From Nostoc carneum NIES-2107 (GTDB lineage: Bacteria > Cyanobacteriota > Cyanobacteriia > Cyanobacteriales > Nostocaceae), in contig AP018182.1 of NCBI GenBank assembly GCA_002368155.1, positions 157,469 through 221,468 of the forward strand: a stretch of DNA of 64,000 nucleotides. Direction: 5' to 3'. The stretch's first letter is position 1, and each line of letters opens with the position of its first letter. The notes under the pieces were generated by a model. That model saw only the letters and a program-made list of their open reading frames with translations. It did no database searches and was not told the DNA's origin. Below, piece after piece: positions 43,041 to 52,179 of this stretch. The translations under genes and the position numbers were made by a program.

Positions 43041-44439
43041 ACTGTTTCGGCTCACTCGCATTCGTTTAGCTTTGTATTACGCCATTGTTATGGGTTTGAT
43101 TTTAAGCCTATGTGCCTTCGGCTTTTACAGATCTGTGTTTCATGCTCATGTGGTGGCTTTAGACAGTGAAATCGAGTCTGTAGCTGGGACACTGCACGAT
43201 AGTATTGAGCTAAAACTACAGTCACCTGGGCGTTTGGAACCTTTGGCACATCAGTTATTTCCAAATATGGATAACTGTGAAATTCAAGCTACTAATTGTA
43301 TTCAACAACATCTGCATCCTAAACGCCATCTTCTAGGCATTGTTACTAAAACTAGCTACTATATACGTTTTTTTGATACTTCGGGAAAATTAATTGCTAA
43401 TGCTGGTTATTATCCAGAGGGATTACCTGATATTTTTAATCAAAAAACTTGGCAATTTCTTAAAGATAGTAAAGGAAAAGATTACCATCAAATTACTCTA
43501 GCTTTGCATACCCAAAATTATCAAGATTGGGGATATATGCAAGTAGGTAGAAGTCTAGAAGAGTTTAATCATTATTTGGATAGTGTAAAACTGATTTTGC
43601 TGTTAGGACTGCCAATGGCAATGGGTATGATTGCTGGTGCTAGTTGGTGGTTATCAGGATTAGCTATGCAGCCAATTTATAAATCCTATCGACAAATTCA
43701 ACAGTTTACCGCAGATGCAGCACATGAATTACGAACGCCTTTAGCTGCAACGGGTGCAACGGTAGAATCAGCACTTTTAATGCCACGAATAGATGAAGAA
43801 GAAACACGGGATATACTGCAAACTATACAGCGTCAGAATCAAAGGCTAACGGCTTTAGTTGTTGATTTATTAATGTTGGCACGTATAGATAGACAAGCCC
43901 AGAAATTACAGCGTGAACTTTGTTGCCTAAATGATATTGTTAGCGATTTAATTGAAGAGTTTGAAGCGATGGCAACTGTCGCAGGAGTAAAGTTGACATC
44001 TTCAATACAAGTAAATCAAGACCTGAATATTATGGGAAATTCTGACCAGCTTTATCGCTTGTTTTCTAATTTAATTGTCAATGCAATTCAATACACACCC
44101 AAAGAAGGGGAGATAACAGTTTTCTTAGAGCGCAACGATCATTATGTTGTAATTAAAGTTCAAGATACAGGTATTGGTATCCCAAAAAACGAACTGACTC
44201 GAATTTTTGATCGTTTTTATCGGGTAAATAGCGATCGCTCTCGTAGCACTGGCGGTTCTGGATTAGGATTAGCGATCGCGCAAGCAATTGTCCATGCACA
44301 CCACGGTAGTATAGATGTGCAGAGTGAAGTCGGAAAAGGTAGTACTTTTACTATTAAGTTACCTTTCGATTCCCGCCCACTTGATAGCGTTCGTTCTATT
44401 TACCCATTTAAAATGCTATATCGTCGCTCACATCAATAA
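43027..44439 (+). CDS. copS: Membrane sensor histidine kinase (CopS-like)
   Basis: A 470-residue kinase starting at ATG 43027, inside the end of the regulator gene. Two membrane helices (about 13-33 and 187-208) enclose a periplasmic sensor domain of about 150 residues with two Cys (NCEIQATNC) and several His (HLHPKRH), a possible metal site. Then H-box AADAAHELRTPLA (H233), N-box NLIVNAIQYTP, G1 DTGIGIP, F-box and G2 GGSGLGLAI. It would phosphorylate the partner regulator. The sensed metal is inferred from the regulon (copper). Confidence 0.85.
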   Translation: MNQNKLFRLTRIRLALYYAIVMGLILSLCAFGFYRSVFHAHVVALDSEIESVAGTLHDSIELKLQSPGRLEPLAHQLFPNMDNCEIQATNCIQQHLHPKRHLLGIVTKTSYYIRFFDTSGKLIANAGYYPEGLPDIFNQKTWQFLKDSKGKDYHQITLALHTQNYQDWGYMQVGRSLEEFNHYLDSVKLILLLGLPMAMGMIAGASWWLSGLAMQPIYKSYRQIQQFTADAAHELRTPLAATGATVESALLMPRIDEEETRDILQTIQRQNQRLTALVVDLLMLARIDRQAQKLQRELCCLNDIVSDLIEEFEAMATVAGVKLTSSIQVNQDLNIMGNSDQLYRLFSNLIVNAIQYTPKEGEITVFLERNDHYVVIKVQDTGIGIPKNELTRIFDRFYRVNSDRSRSTGGSGLGLAIAQAIVHAHHGSIDVQSEVGKGSTFTIKLPFDSRPLDSVRSIYPFKMLYRRSHQ

Positions 44440-44466
44440 CAGCAAAATTGCTGCTGTTATAAAAAC
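44436..44466 (+). terminator. Terminator after the kinase gene
   Basis: ATAACAGCA and TGCTGTTAT form a hairpin overlapping the stop codon, followed by AAAAAC; T-run support is weak. Confidence 0.4.
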
Positions 44467-44592
44467 TCTTAGAAACAGATTCCTATCCGAACTGTTGGCA
44501 AGCATTTATCGAGTGAACTGGCTTTAGTCTGAAGTTCTATTGACTAGCATTCTTTCGAGTTTACCTGAACTGAATTATTGAATCAAACCGAG

Positions 44593-45540
44593 CTAAGAAG
44601 CGTCTTCTCTCTTTTCTTCTAAAAGTGCTTCAATTTGATCAAAAAGACGATTAACTTTTTTGACTTTTTTATCGTCATCCCAGATTTTGCTCTTGATGAG
44701 TGCTTTGTATATTTTGCTAGTTCGTTCCTTGTTTTGTTGTTGTGGAGACTGTGGTTTGCTTTCTGATTGAATTTGAAGAATATCTGCCACTAACTCTCTA
44801 ATTACAGATAATGACAGATTTTCTTCAATAGCTTTTTTTAAAATAATGTGCCGTTTTTCACTGTCCTTAATGCGAGCAATTTCTTTTGACTTTGTGTATT
44901 CTAGCTGACCTTGCTCTAAGACTGCTTGGATATCTGAAGGTAGTTTAAGTAGAGGAAGACGGTTGGATACAAATGACTCCCAGGATATCTTACCTATCTG
45001 TAGGAATATTCTTTGTATTGCAAGTGCTTCTTCACTAACCATAACGTTATGGTTAGAGTTTCCCTTACTTTCATTATTCATCTGATACAGGAGAGTAATC
45101 ACTCTTTCTTGGTCAATATCGAGTTCTTCGGCAAGTAATTCGAGAATTCCGATAGTTTCTTCATAGGCATTGAGGTCTTCCCTTTGAAGGTTTTCAACTA
45201 AGCGAAGTTTACGAGCTTTTTTCTCGTCGCACTCAATAATGACTACAGGAATTTCCTCAAGTTTTGCAATTTCACAAGCTTTGAGACGGCGTTCACCAAC
45301 TACTAGTTCGTACTGGCCTTCCTTAATCTTTCTAACGACTATGGGTTCTAGTAACCCTACTTCCTTGATGCTGTCAGCGAGCGATTTGAGTTTTACAGGG
45401 TCAAAATAGCGACGAGGCTGACTCGGCGGAAGGATAATTTGATATAAGGGTAAAGTGGAATCGGATAAAGATTTTTCTTCTTCATCTCCAAATAAATTAT
45501 CAAGTCCAGTAAGTTTTTCTAGTTCGCGTCTTTGGTTCAT
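44593..45540 (-). CDS. parB: ParB plasmid partition protein
   Basis: A 315-residue CTP-dependent centromere-binding clamp of type Ia partition. It has the family signature PPSQPRRYFDP, then ELVVGERRLKACE (CTP/arginine motif), LVENLQREDLNAYEE and a central DNA-binding domain, with a charged C-terminal dimerisation region. Its ATG overlaps the ParA stop codon as ATGA, so translation is coupled. No palindromic parS was recognised nearby. Confidence 0.88.
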   Translation of the reverse strand: MNQRRELEKLTGLDNLFGDEEEKSLSDSTLPLYQIILPPSQPRRYFDPVKLKSLADSIKEVGLLEPIVVRKIKEGQYELVVGERRLKACEIAKLEEIPVVIIECDEKKARKLRLVENLQREDLNAYEETIGILELLAEELDIDQERVITLLYQMNNESKGNSNHNVMVSEEALAIQRIFLQIGKISWESFVSNRLPLLKLPSDIQAVLEQGQLEYTKSKEIARIKDSEKRHIILKKAIEENLSLSVIRELVADILQIQSESKPQSPQQQNKERTSKIYKALIKSKIWDDDKKVKKVNRLFDQIEALLEEKREDAS

Positions 45541-46307
45541 AGTTGAATGATATATTTTGTAATTTCTTCGAGAATGCTAACTGCGGGGTGGTTTTTCTTG
45601 TGGAGTGCAAGTGGTAGATGTGCCTGAGTTGCATCAGGAAAAGCTGTTGATTTAGGAATGGGGGCAGTAACGTGTATCCGTCCTTCAACCTGTTGTTTAA
45701 TTTCTTCCAGTATTCCTGCGTCTTGAAGATTACGATTATCGTATTTGGTTGGAATTATACAGGCAATTTGTAATTTCTGGTGACCTCCTTTTTTGAGCCG
45801 GGCAATTGTTTCTAGCAGTTGGTTGGTGCCAAGATAGCACTTGTATTGTGTTTCAACAGGAATAATAACGTGTGAAGCAGCGACTAAGCTCATAATGCTT
45901 AGAATTCCTAGAGAAGGCGGGCAATCAATCAAAATATAATCATACTGGTCAAGTACATTTGATAGCACAAACTTGAGCCGTTGGCGGTTGTCGATGGTCA
46001 AGTCATGAAAAATTTTTTGCTCCGTACCTGCCAATTGGATATTTGTTGGTACCAGGTGCATCCCATGAATAGGTTTTTCCCATATATACAGGGGAGTTTC
46101 TTCAGCGATCGCACTATAAACAGTTTGTTCAGTTTGCAGCTTGACTTCCCCTAATCCCATAAAAGCTGTTAGCGATGCTTGTGGGTCCATATCCACAAGC
46201 AGTACACGGTGTTTTTTAGCAAGGTGGTATCCAAGATTGTGTGTAATAGTTGTCTTAGCTGCACCGCCTGACTGATTGAAAGTGGCAATTATTTTGGTTG
46301 ATGACAT
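45537..46307 (-). CDS. parA: ParA partition ATPase with altered Walker motif
   Basis: A 256-residue ParA/Soj-type ATPase that moves plasmid copies over the nucleoid. The P-loop reads FNQSGGAAKTTI (residues 10-21): the usual signature lysine of the deviant Walker motif (K-G-G) is replaced by Ser13, while the phosphate-binding Lys18 remains. DMDPQASLT (Walker A') and DYILIDCPPSLG (Walker B) are normal. It lacks the N-terminal DNA-binding extension of P1-type ParA. First gene of the parAB operon. Confidence 0.88.
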   Translation of the reverse strand: MSSTKIIATFNQSGGAAKTTITHNLGYHLAKKHRVLLVDMDPQASLTAFMGLGEVKLQTEQTVYSAIAEETPLYIWEKPIHGMHLVPTNIQLAGTEQKIFHDLTIDNRQRLKFVLSNVLDQYDYILIDCPPSLGILSIMSLVAASHVIIPVETQYKCYLGTNQLLETIARLKKGGHQKLQIACIIPTKYDNRNLQDAGILEEIKQQVEGRIHVTAPIPKSTAFPDATQAHLPLALHKKNHPAVSILEEITKYIIQL

Positions 46308-46379
46308 ATATTAATGAAGCGATTTTGTGAATCCATGTCAGCGATTCTACCAAACAGTGGATTTTTATTCTGGATTTTT

Positions 46380-46432
46380 GAAAAAAAATAACGCTAGTTC
46401 AAACCAGTAAACCTGTCTGGACTAGCATTATT
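46380..46432 (-). terminator. Rho-independent terminator after the SSB-like gene
   Basis: On the minus strand, AATAATGCTAGTCC pairs with GAACTAGCGTTATT and is followed by eight T residues. It separates the SSB pair from parAB. Confidence 0.75.
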
Positions 46433-46445
46433 CAGTTAATTGGTT

Positions 46446-46865
46446 CTAAAATGGAGGTTCTTCGTCTAGGTCTTCATTTGTCAAAGTAACGTTATCTTCT
46501 AGTAATTCCTTAGCAAAATCGGGAATTTCAGGCGAGTGAGAGTTTTTGCTAACTTGGGTGAGTTCGTTAATAGGTTGTGCTGAGATAAAGTTTCTAATTA
46601 CGAATGTGGCAATCTTTTCTTTGTACTCACCCCTGTTATCTACCACTAAATCAAGATATCCTTCTGCTGTACCATGTACGCCTTCCCCCTGTTCGTTGAT
46701 GACGACAGCAGGTGCGCCTTTGGAACGGAATGGTATCTCGTCAGTAACGACTCCTTCCTTGGAACGGTAGTAGAATTCAGCAATTCCAAAAGCAATCAAG
46801 GAACCTTCTTTGTCGTGGGTTGTGTTCACTGATTTAAGATTAATAGTTGCAGTATTATGAATCAT
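46446..46865 (-). CDS. SSB-like protein with canonical acidic tail
   Basis: A 139-residue protein with an OB-fold-like beta-rich body (INLKSVN, FGIAEFYYRS, IATFVIRNFI) and a C-terminus ending NEDLDEEPPF. That matches the acidic, P-F-ended tip of bacterial SSB (DDDIPF), which recruits replication and repair proteins. The body lacks the usual SSB start motif, so it is a divergent SSB or an SSB-tail adaptor. It lies 73 bases after a second SSB gene on the same strand. Confidence 0.6.
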   Translation of the reverse strand: MIHNTATINLKSVNTTHDKEGSLIAFGIAEFYYRSKEGVVTDEIPFRSKGAPAVVINEQGEGVHGTAEGYLDLVVDNRGEYKEKIATFVIRNFISAQPINELTQVSKNSHSPEIPDFAKELLEDNVTLTNEDLDEEPPF

Positions 46866-46938
46866 GGTCGTTTGATTTTTAGATTGATTAGATGGTTAAT
46901 CGCCTATGATTTGCACTGCATAAGCGATTTGTAATTTT

Positions 46939-47322
46939 CTAGAAATTTGCGTTAGCTACAGCCTGTGTTTCGTTTGATACAGAAGTAGATGTAGATTCTT
47001 CCTTACGGGGTGAACCTAGTAATTCGATGGCGTTGATTGTGATTACAGGTTTTTGCCGCATAGTGCCAGAATTTTTATCAGCCCAACGATCAAATCCAAA
47101 CTCACCAGTAATTGCAATCTGAGTCCCTTTACGAACGTAATTTCCAATCACTTCTGCTTGATTTCCCCAAGCGACTAAATCAAACCAAAGGGCTTGTTCA
47201 CTTCTGTAGGGTGGTCTTACTGCAATAGAGATTGAAGCTTTAACTGCTCCCGACTCGAAATATTTCAGATCGGGTTCTTGTCCACATCTGCCAACTAGCA
47301 TGACTTTGTTAATATAGTTCAT
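46939..47322 (-). CDS. ssb: Single-stranded DNA-binding protein without the acidic tip
   Basis: A 127-residue SSB with a good OB fold: MNYINKVMLVGRCGQEPDLK, then ALWFDLVAWGNQAEVIGNYV, RKGTQIAITGEF and a last strand PVITINAIELLG. It protects single-stranded DNA. The tail is short and ends AVANANF, without the D-D-x-x-P-F tip. The neighbouring protein has that tip, suggesting the two act together. It is the first gene of the leftward pair and divergent from 47558. Confidence 0.85.
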   Translation of the reverse strand: MNYINKVMLVGRCGQEPDLKYFESGAVKASISIAVRPPYRSEQALWFDLVAWGNQAEVIGNYVRKGTQIAITGEFGFDRWADKNSGTMRQKPVITINAIELLGSPRKEESTSTSVSNETQAVANANF

Positions 47323-47557
47323 AACGCGAGAATTGATATATTTCTTTTATTGCTGCGTCAGCATTAGTTCTTTTAGGATTTATCATTTTGACGATTTGTT
47401 TTATTAAAAGCACATCTTTTGCCTCATACTTGTGAGTTATTTTTAATTCCTGTTTCTCATTGCATTGCGGTTTTTACTAAGGAACGACAAATTATCCTGT
47501 GCTATGGTGGAATCGCAAATGTCGTGGTATGTATCTAAAAATTATAAGTAATGACTT

Positions 47558-48733
47558 ATGCTTGAATATCTTCTCCTAAAGCGAGTAAGTATTTGTAAGC
47601 TGATGCTCTTGGCTTTGATGTGGATACAGTTCGATGAAGACAGCCAAAACCAGCTAACTCCTGACTACTCTTCACCTTTGCAAGTAGAAAATCTTACTTG
47701 GTTAGGAGGAACATCTGTTGGAGAAGAGGTCGAGCATTTTTGTGATGTTTCTAATACCGCTAGGATAGGCGTTTGGGGAGAAATTCTAGAACTGAAGTTA
47801 GTAGATTTAATTGCTGATTTACCGACTTGTTTGCATGATGCCTCATGGTTTGCTCTACTGGCAATTACTATGATGTTGGTGGATAAGGAATTAGACGGGA
47901 TATGCGTACACCTACAGGATGAGTATTTTGCCCGAACTATTGCGCTTGAAAGTTTGGCAGATTTAGGTGATTCTTACTTAGCCAAAGGTCATCCTTATTT
48001 AGATTTTCCTTTATCGTTAGAAGACGCTAAATCATTACTGCCAGTTAATAGAAAGCAAGAGCTAGAAATCGAGTTAGAGAAATTTATTGTTAATACTTAT
48101 GAACATGATTTTGATGATGAAGCACCTCATATTAGTGAGTTTTCATCCGTCTACTTGCAAGATATTTTAAAAGAGTTTTTTGTTGAATCTAACTGGCAAG
48201 GTGATATCAATCAAGAGGCGGTTGCACAGCTTCAAGAAAAGTATGGTTCACAATATTCAGAAGGTGCATTCTCTCCTGAAACTAAGGAACACGAGCGTTG
48301 GGGCAAAACACTTGTTTTTCTTAAACAGTTTATAGGTCTGGATTCCAGTTTTATTGAAAGCCAAAGTGATTTATTTCTTGATGGATCTCAAGCAGCTGAT
48401 TTACCTAATTACTTCTGTATTAAGTCTCATTTAGAACGTTGGCAAGACCGAACAGTTGTCTTACCCCAGTTGGTTCATACTTTAGTTCATTTTTTACTGG
48501 TAGGACAAAATTATCATCCCAGTCATATACAAGATTTGATGGCTATTCCAGCTTCTTCACGGGCTATATCCAGCCTACAAGCTTGTTTAGGTGTAGCTGC
48601 TTACAGAAGTGGTTATTACATGGCTGCTTCAAATATTCCCGAATCAGAAATTGGGCGGAACTGGTTGCTACAAAAAGCTTTTCCTAACCTGCTTGAGTTT
48701 TATCAAACAGGTCGTTTGAATGGAAAACAGTAA
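47558..48733 (+). CDS. Unknown 391-residue plasmid protein
   Basis: No family is recognised. The protein is acidic and mostly helical, with no signal peptide; segments such as WFALLAITMMLVD may be buried helices. Cys and His residues are scattered without a metal motif. The start could also be a few codons later (MLLALMW). It lies in the replication block, divergent from ssb and 41 bases before a lipoprotein gene on the same strand. Confidence 0.65.
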   Translation: MLEYLLLKRVSICKLMLLALMWIQFDEDSQNQLTPDYSSPLQVENLTWLGGTSVGEEVEHFCDVSNTARIGVWGEILELKLVDLIADLPTCLHDASWFALLAITMMLVDKELDGICVHLQDEYFARTIALESLADLGDSYLAKGHPYLDFPLSLEDAKSLLPVNRKQELEIELEKFIVNTYEHDFDDEAPHISEFSSVYLQDILKEFFVESNWQGDINQEAVAQLQEKYGSQYSEGAFSPETKEHERWGKTLVFLKQFIGLDSSFIESQSDLFLDGSQAADLPNYFCIKSHLERWQDRTVVLPQLVHTLVHFLLVGQNYHPSHIQDLMAIPASSRAISSLQACLGVAAYRSGYYMAASNIPESEIGRNWLLQKAFPNLLEFYQTGRLNGKQ

Positions 48734-48774
48734 TTAATATTCTGCTGTTGGTTAATAGAGACAAATTTATATTT

Positions 48775-49473
48775 ATGAAAAAATATTTATTTATAGGATT
48801 ATTATTCTTACTGGTTGGATGTTCATCTCCAGAAAAAGAAAATAAAGTTTCAGCTATAGAATCGAATCCTTCACCTACGCCTTCATTATCTTCAGCTAAT
48901 GTTAATAATGCTACGCCGTCGTTAAATTCAGAAGTGTTATCTGATTTATCAAATAAAGAGAAGCTTGGAGAAGTTAGTGCAGAGAACGACTTAATTGACT
49001 CGTTTTATTTTGATGGTAATGGTGTAAAAGTGAGTTTGACTGTAGCGGCTGATAAAGCTTGTTTTATCTACGTGCGGCGTAGTACTCCAGACCGAGTTGG
49101 TGAGGTTGAAATTGAGTCACTACAGCGCGAAAAGTTAGGTCTATGGCGTTCGTATAATACCCAGCGTCTTCTAACTCAACCTGCTGGCAATAGACTAAGC
49201 GTTTATTCATCAAGTGAGGAACTTTCTTCTACTTATGAAAATCCTGCCATATCACCAGAAATTCTTGTAGCAGCAAAAGAATTGAAGGAGCGTGAAAAAT
49301 CATTTAAATTACTTTTGCGTCAGGACTTGAGGGCAAGTGATTCAGCAAGACGAATTTATGTCAATCAGTGTCAGAAGTTAGGCAATTTTTATTACAAGGA
49401 AGAACTTCCTCCTCTCACGGACAAAGAGAGGAAGGAATTTGGGAGGAGTGTTGAAAAAAGTACTAACAATTAG
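48775..49473 (+). CDS. Lipoprotein of unknown function
   Basis: The start MKKYLFIGLLFLLVGCSS (48775) begins a textbook lipoprotein signal with Cys near residue 16; an upstream frame from 48748 is not needed. A Ser/Pro/Asn-rich linker leads to a domain with VKVSLTVAADKACFIYVRRS and two Cys, which could form one disulfide. It probably sits on the periplasmic side of a membrane. Downstream of the unknown 391-residue gene; surface exclusion or entry are possibilities, but nothing specific supports them. Confidence 0.7.
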   Translation: MKKYLFIGLLFLLVGCSSPEKENKVSAIESNPSPTPSLSSANVNNATPSLNSEVLSDLSNKEKLGEVSAENDLIDSFYFDGNGVKVSLTVAADKACFIYVRRSTPDRVGEVEIESLQREKLGLWRSYNTQRLLTQPAGNRLSVYSSSEELSSTYENPAISPEILVAAKELKEREKSFKLLLRQDLRASDSARRIYVNQCQKLGNFYYKEELPPLTDKERKEFGRSVEKSTNN

Positions 49474-49476
49474 TTA

Positions 49477-50148
49477 TTAAAACAGTGACAATTGCTCCAT
49501 CTTAGTATTACTTTCAGTTGAATTCGCTGTAACAGGGTGTTTGTTGTTATTTGAAGACTTCTTACCCCATCCGTCTTTCGCCGCGTGTTTGACTACACGA
49601 GAACGAATATCAACAGCCAGGGTTTCATAATCAGAGCGAATTTTGTTATACGAAACCGGAGTTGTACCAATTTTCTCCCAGAGGTTTTCGTAGTTGAAAT
49701 TCTTGAAAGGTCTGTGTCTGACAAGGGCATCATAACTTGCCCAGAGGTAAACATCTGTCCATTGGGATGATAGCGGCACTTCAAGAGCAATTGGCATCAT
49801 CAGTGCAACAACTTCGCTACTAGAGGCGAGTTTACCTACTTTTCCCTTGTCTATCTCTTGTAAAGCTGCATCTAATCTATCAACTGCGATCGCGCGCCAA
49901 ACCCAAGTGGGAATTGACTGTTGCCAGCCGTTCTGCTGAGTGACAATTGGCCCGGCGATGTATTGAACAATTTCACGACTTGCTCCTGCTAGATCGAGTA
50001 GGCTGGCTGTTACAGCTTTGTTAATGCCTTGGCTGGTTAATAACTGAAGTATCTTTCTAGTGCTAGGGTTTAATATTTCGTTGGTTTTTTGGTTTTTACT
50101 GTTACGAATGGTTTCTTCGACATCGAATAAACTGTGTTGCTGGTTCAT
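49477..50148 (-). CDS. Unknown protein with clamp-binding peptide at the C-terminus
   Basis: A 223-residue protein whose last six residues are EQLSLF, the consensus beta-clamp-binding peptide (Q-L-S/D-L-F). The N-terminus reads MNQQHSLFDV, a looser version of the same motif. The body is helical (KILQLLTSQGINKAVTASLL, WVWRAIAVDRLDAALQEID, DVYLWASYDALVRHR) with no recognised catalytic motif. It lies just after the HolB gene on the same strand, inside the replication block. Inference: a replisome accessory protein tethered to the plasmid clamp. Confidence 0.75.
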   Translation of the reverse strand: MNQQHSLFDVEETIRNSKNQKTNEILNPSTRKILQLLTSQGINKAVTASLLDLAGASREIVQYIAGPIVTQQNGWQQSIPTWVWRAIAVDRLDAALQEIDKGKVGKLASSSEVVALMMPIALEVPLSSQWTDVYLWASYDALVRHRPFKNFNYENLWEKIGTTPVSYNKIRSDYETLAVDIRSRVVKHAAKDGWGKKSSNNNKHPVTANSTESNTKMEQLSLF

Positions 50149-50169
50149 ATTATTTATGTGTAAACTAAT

Positions 50170-50208
50170 ACTGCCAGCTAGAAATACTTCTAACTGGCAG
50201 TGCTTTTT
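50170..50208. terminator. Hairpin between holB and the clamp-binding-peptide gene
   Basis: ACTGCCAGCTAGAA (50170-50183) pairs with TTCTAACTGGCAGT (50188-50201), followed on the plus strand by TTTTT. The T-run is on the plus strand, although both flanking genes are on the minus strand, so it may be a processing or attenuation hairpin. Confidence 0.5.
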
Positions 50209-50226
50209 GATAATGAGTGGGTTTTG

Positions 50227-51102
50227 TTATGGCAGAAGTAGGCTATCCCAAACGCTTCTGGGAGTAACGTGATGCAGCAATTGCTGTCTTGCCTGGGCGA
50301 ATTTAGCTAGTAGCTTAGTGCTTTTTAATTTCTGCCACCAGTTGTATTGCAGGTAGGTAAGCAACCATAACTGCGTCTGATGATTCCAGCTTGAGATGGA
50401 GTTACTCAGACTGAGTGCCTTGAGGATATCGTCAGGAGGTACTTCCAGTTCCTTTGTGATTTCTTGTGAGATGGAAGCTAACATTTTAATATTGGCGATC
50501 GCTTGACCAGGACTGCCCGAACTGATAGCTAGTATTTTTTCTGTTGCCTCAATCTGTTGGTTTTTAAGAACAGAAATAACCTCCTCATCAGTTAATCTTT
50601 GGAAAGGTATGATTTGACACCTACTCTTGATAGTGGGTAATAGCTTTTGAGGATAGGATGATATCAGAATAAACGTTCCAGTTTTAGGTTCTTCCAGCGT
50701 CTTGAGAAGTTTGTTAACGGCAGTAGGGTTGAGCATATCTGCTTCGTGGATAATCACCACCTTTTGCTTGCCCTCAACTGCACTAGTTGAGAGAAATTCA
50801 ATTACCTCGCGCACCTGTTCTACTCGGATAGCAGGTACACCTTTCTGCTGGGCGGTGTTTTCGGTATAGGTTGGTTTGATTTGTAAGATGTCTAGATGTT
50901 TAGATTCTCCTGCGTTCGCGGAGCGACTTCCTCTTGAGAGTATTGCATTTGCGAATGCCAGAGCAGTTTTTCCTTTGCCTACTCCCTCAACTTCGCTGCT
51001 AAATAGATATGCGGGAGCAATTTGATTACGTTCGATTGCTTCGGTTAGTAGAAGTTTGGCGGTATGCTGTCCGATGATTTCTGTAAATAAATCGTTTTTC
51101 AT
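50227..51102 (-). CDS. holB: DNA polymerase III delta-prime subunit (clamp loader)
   Basis: A 291-residue AAA+ clamp-loader stator. MKNDLFTEIIGQHTAKLLL opens the fold; the P-loop region reads SEVEGVGKGKTALA; KVVIIHEADMLN is the Walker B region; and LLKTLEEP with IKSRCQ gives the S-R-C motif that triggers ATP hydrolysis in DnaX. The ATG at 51102 overlaps the holA stop as ATGA, giving coupled translation. A TTG nine bases upstream is not needed. Confidence 0.85.
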   Translation of the reverse strand: MKNDLFTEIIGQHTAKLLLTEAIERNQIAPAYLFSSEVEGVGKGKTALAFANAILSRGSRSANAGESKHLDILQIKPTYTENTAQQKGVPAIRVEQVREVIEFLSTSAVEGKQKVVIIHEADMLNPTAVNKLLKTLEEPKTGTFILISSYPQKLLPTIKSRCQIIPFQRLTDEEVISVLKNQQIEATEKILAISSGSPGQAIANIKMLASISQEITKELEVPPDDILKALSLSNSISSWNHQTQLWLLTYLQYNWWQKLKSTKLLAKFAQARQQLLHHVTPRSVWDSLLLP

Positions 51103-52058
51103 ATCGTGCAAATTTCGATAATTCGACTAATTAAATTGTTAGTGCCGCTTTTGAGTTCCGTTTCGAGTTGTAAAAGTAAGGTAAGGCTGTTTTTCAGTTT
51201 TTGAATGCCTACAGACTTGACTTCATCTTTGAGGTAATACAATCTTTTAGGGTTCTTCAATTCGGCTATTTCTGCAATCTTCATCTCAGATAATTTAGCT
51301 TCTACACCAGCTTTAGTTATTAGCCAAGTACGAAAAACTGACGTAATAGTTGCTACTATTTTGAGTGGATGTTCATTACTATCTAGTAGTTTATCCACCT
51401 GCGCTATTGCCAAGTTTGAATGATTCCTTAACATAGCCATAGTAAGCTTTTGGTAGTTAGTATTGTGATTACTAACTAATTGTTGTATTTCCTCAAGGGA
51501 AATAATTTTTTCACTTGTATAGACAGCAAGTTTAGCAAATTCGCTATCGGCTCGTGCAGTGTTATTACCAATTGCTTCAACTAGATAATCAGTCACATCT
51601 GGTGTAAGTTTAACTTGATGGATAGCTCCATACTTCCCTATCAAATTAACTATCCCCTTTTTATCCCAACAAGGAACGAGGGGAAACTCTTCTTGTTGAG
51701 CATATTTTAGGATGGTTTTTACTACTGTTCTGCGGGAATCTGGCTTTTTGTTACTAGTAATTAAAAGAATGTTACTTGCAGGTATTCGAGAAAGTTGATT
51801 TTCAAGTTCTTGGTTATTATCCTCATTTGATAAACTTCCAATTAAATGCTCGCTGTCTGTATGAACAATTTTGTTACCATCTCCAAACGGCAAAGTCATA
51901 ACCTCAGTAAAAACCTTGGCAGCAATATTTTTCTCATTTCCAGATAGCTTGATGTAGTTAAAAGCTTTCCATTCAGTATGAACATTTTGATTCACCAAAT
52001 GGTTTATTTTTTGATTGAGCGAATAGGTATCTTCGCCGTAGTATAGGTATACTTGCAT
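51099..52058 (-). CDS. holA: DNA polymerase III delta subunit (clamp loader)
   Basis: A 319-residue protein starting MQVYLYYGEDTYSLNQKINH, the typical HolA beginning (Y-L-L-Y-G-E-D). Further family features are ILLITSNKKPDSRRT, VKLTPDVTDYLVEAIGNNTARADSEFAKLA and ITSVFRTWLI. Delta opens the sliding-clamp ring. It is translationally coupled to holB. Divergence from chromosomal HolA is expected for a plasmid copy. Confidence 0.85.
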   Translation of the reverse strand: MQVYLYYGEDTYSLNQKINHLVNQNVHTEWKAFNYIKLSGNEKNIAAKVFTEVMTLPFGDGNKIVHTDSEHLIGSLSNEDNNQELENQLSRIPASNILLITSNKKPDSRRTVVKTILKYAQQEEFPLVPCWDKKGIVNLIGKYGAIHQVKLTPDVTDYLVEAIGNNTARADSEFAKLAVYTSEKIISLEEIQQLVSNHNTNYQKLTMAMLRNHSNLAIAQVDKLLDSNEHPLKIVATITSVFRTWLITKAGVEAKLSEMKIAEIAELKNPKRLYYLKDEVKSVGIQKLKNSLTLLLQLETELKSGTNNLISRIIEICTI

Positions 52059-52108
52059 TGCAAATTAGATAAACATCTAATTATCATGCGTTAGTTATAA
52101 GCAGTGGT

Positions 52109-52137
52109 TAAAAAAAGAAGAGTTAGTATTAACTCTT
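52109..52137 (-). terminator. Terminator after the 52180-52962 gene
   Basis: On the minus strand, AAGAGTTAATACTAACTCTT folds into a hairpin followed by CTTTTTTT. It separates the polymerase side of the block from holA. Confidence 0.7.
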
Positions 52138-52179
52138 TCTACTTGGTATTTATTATGTAGTGACCAGTAAATACCTTAC

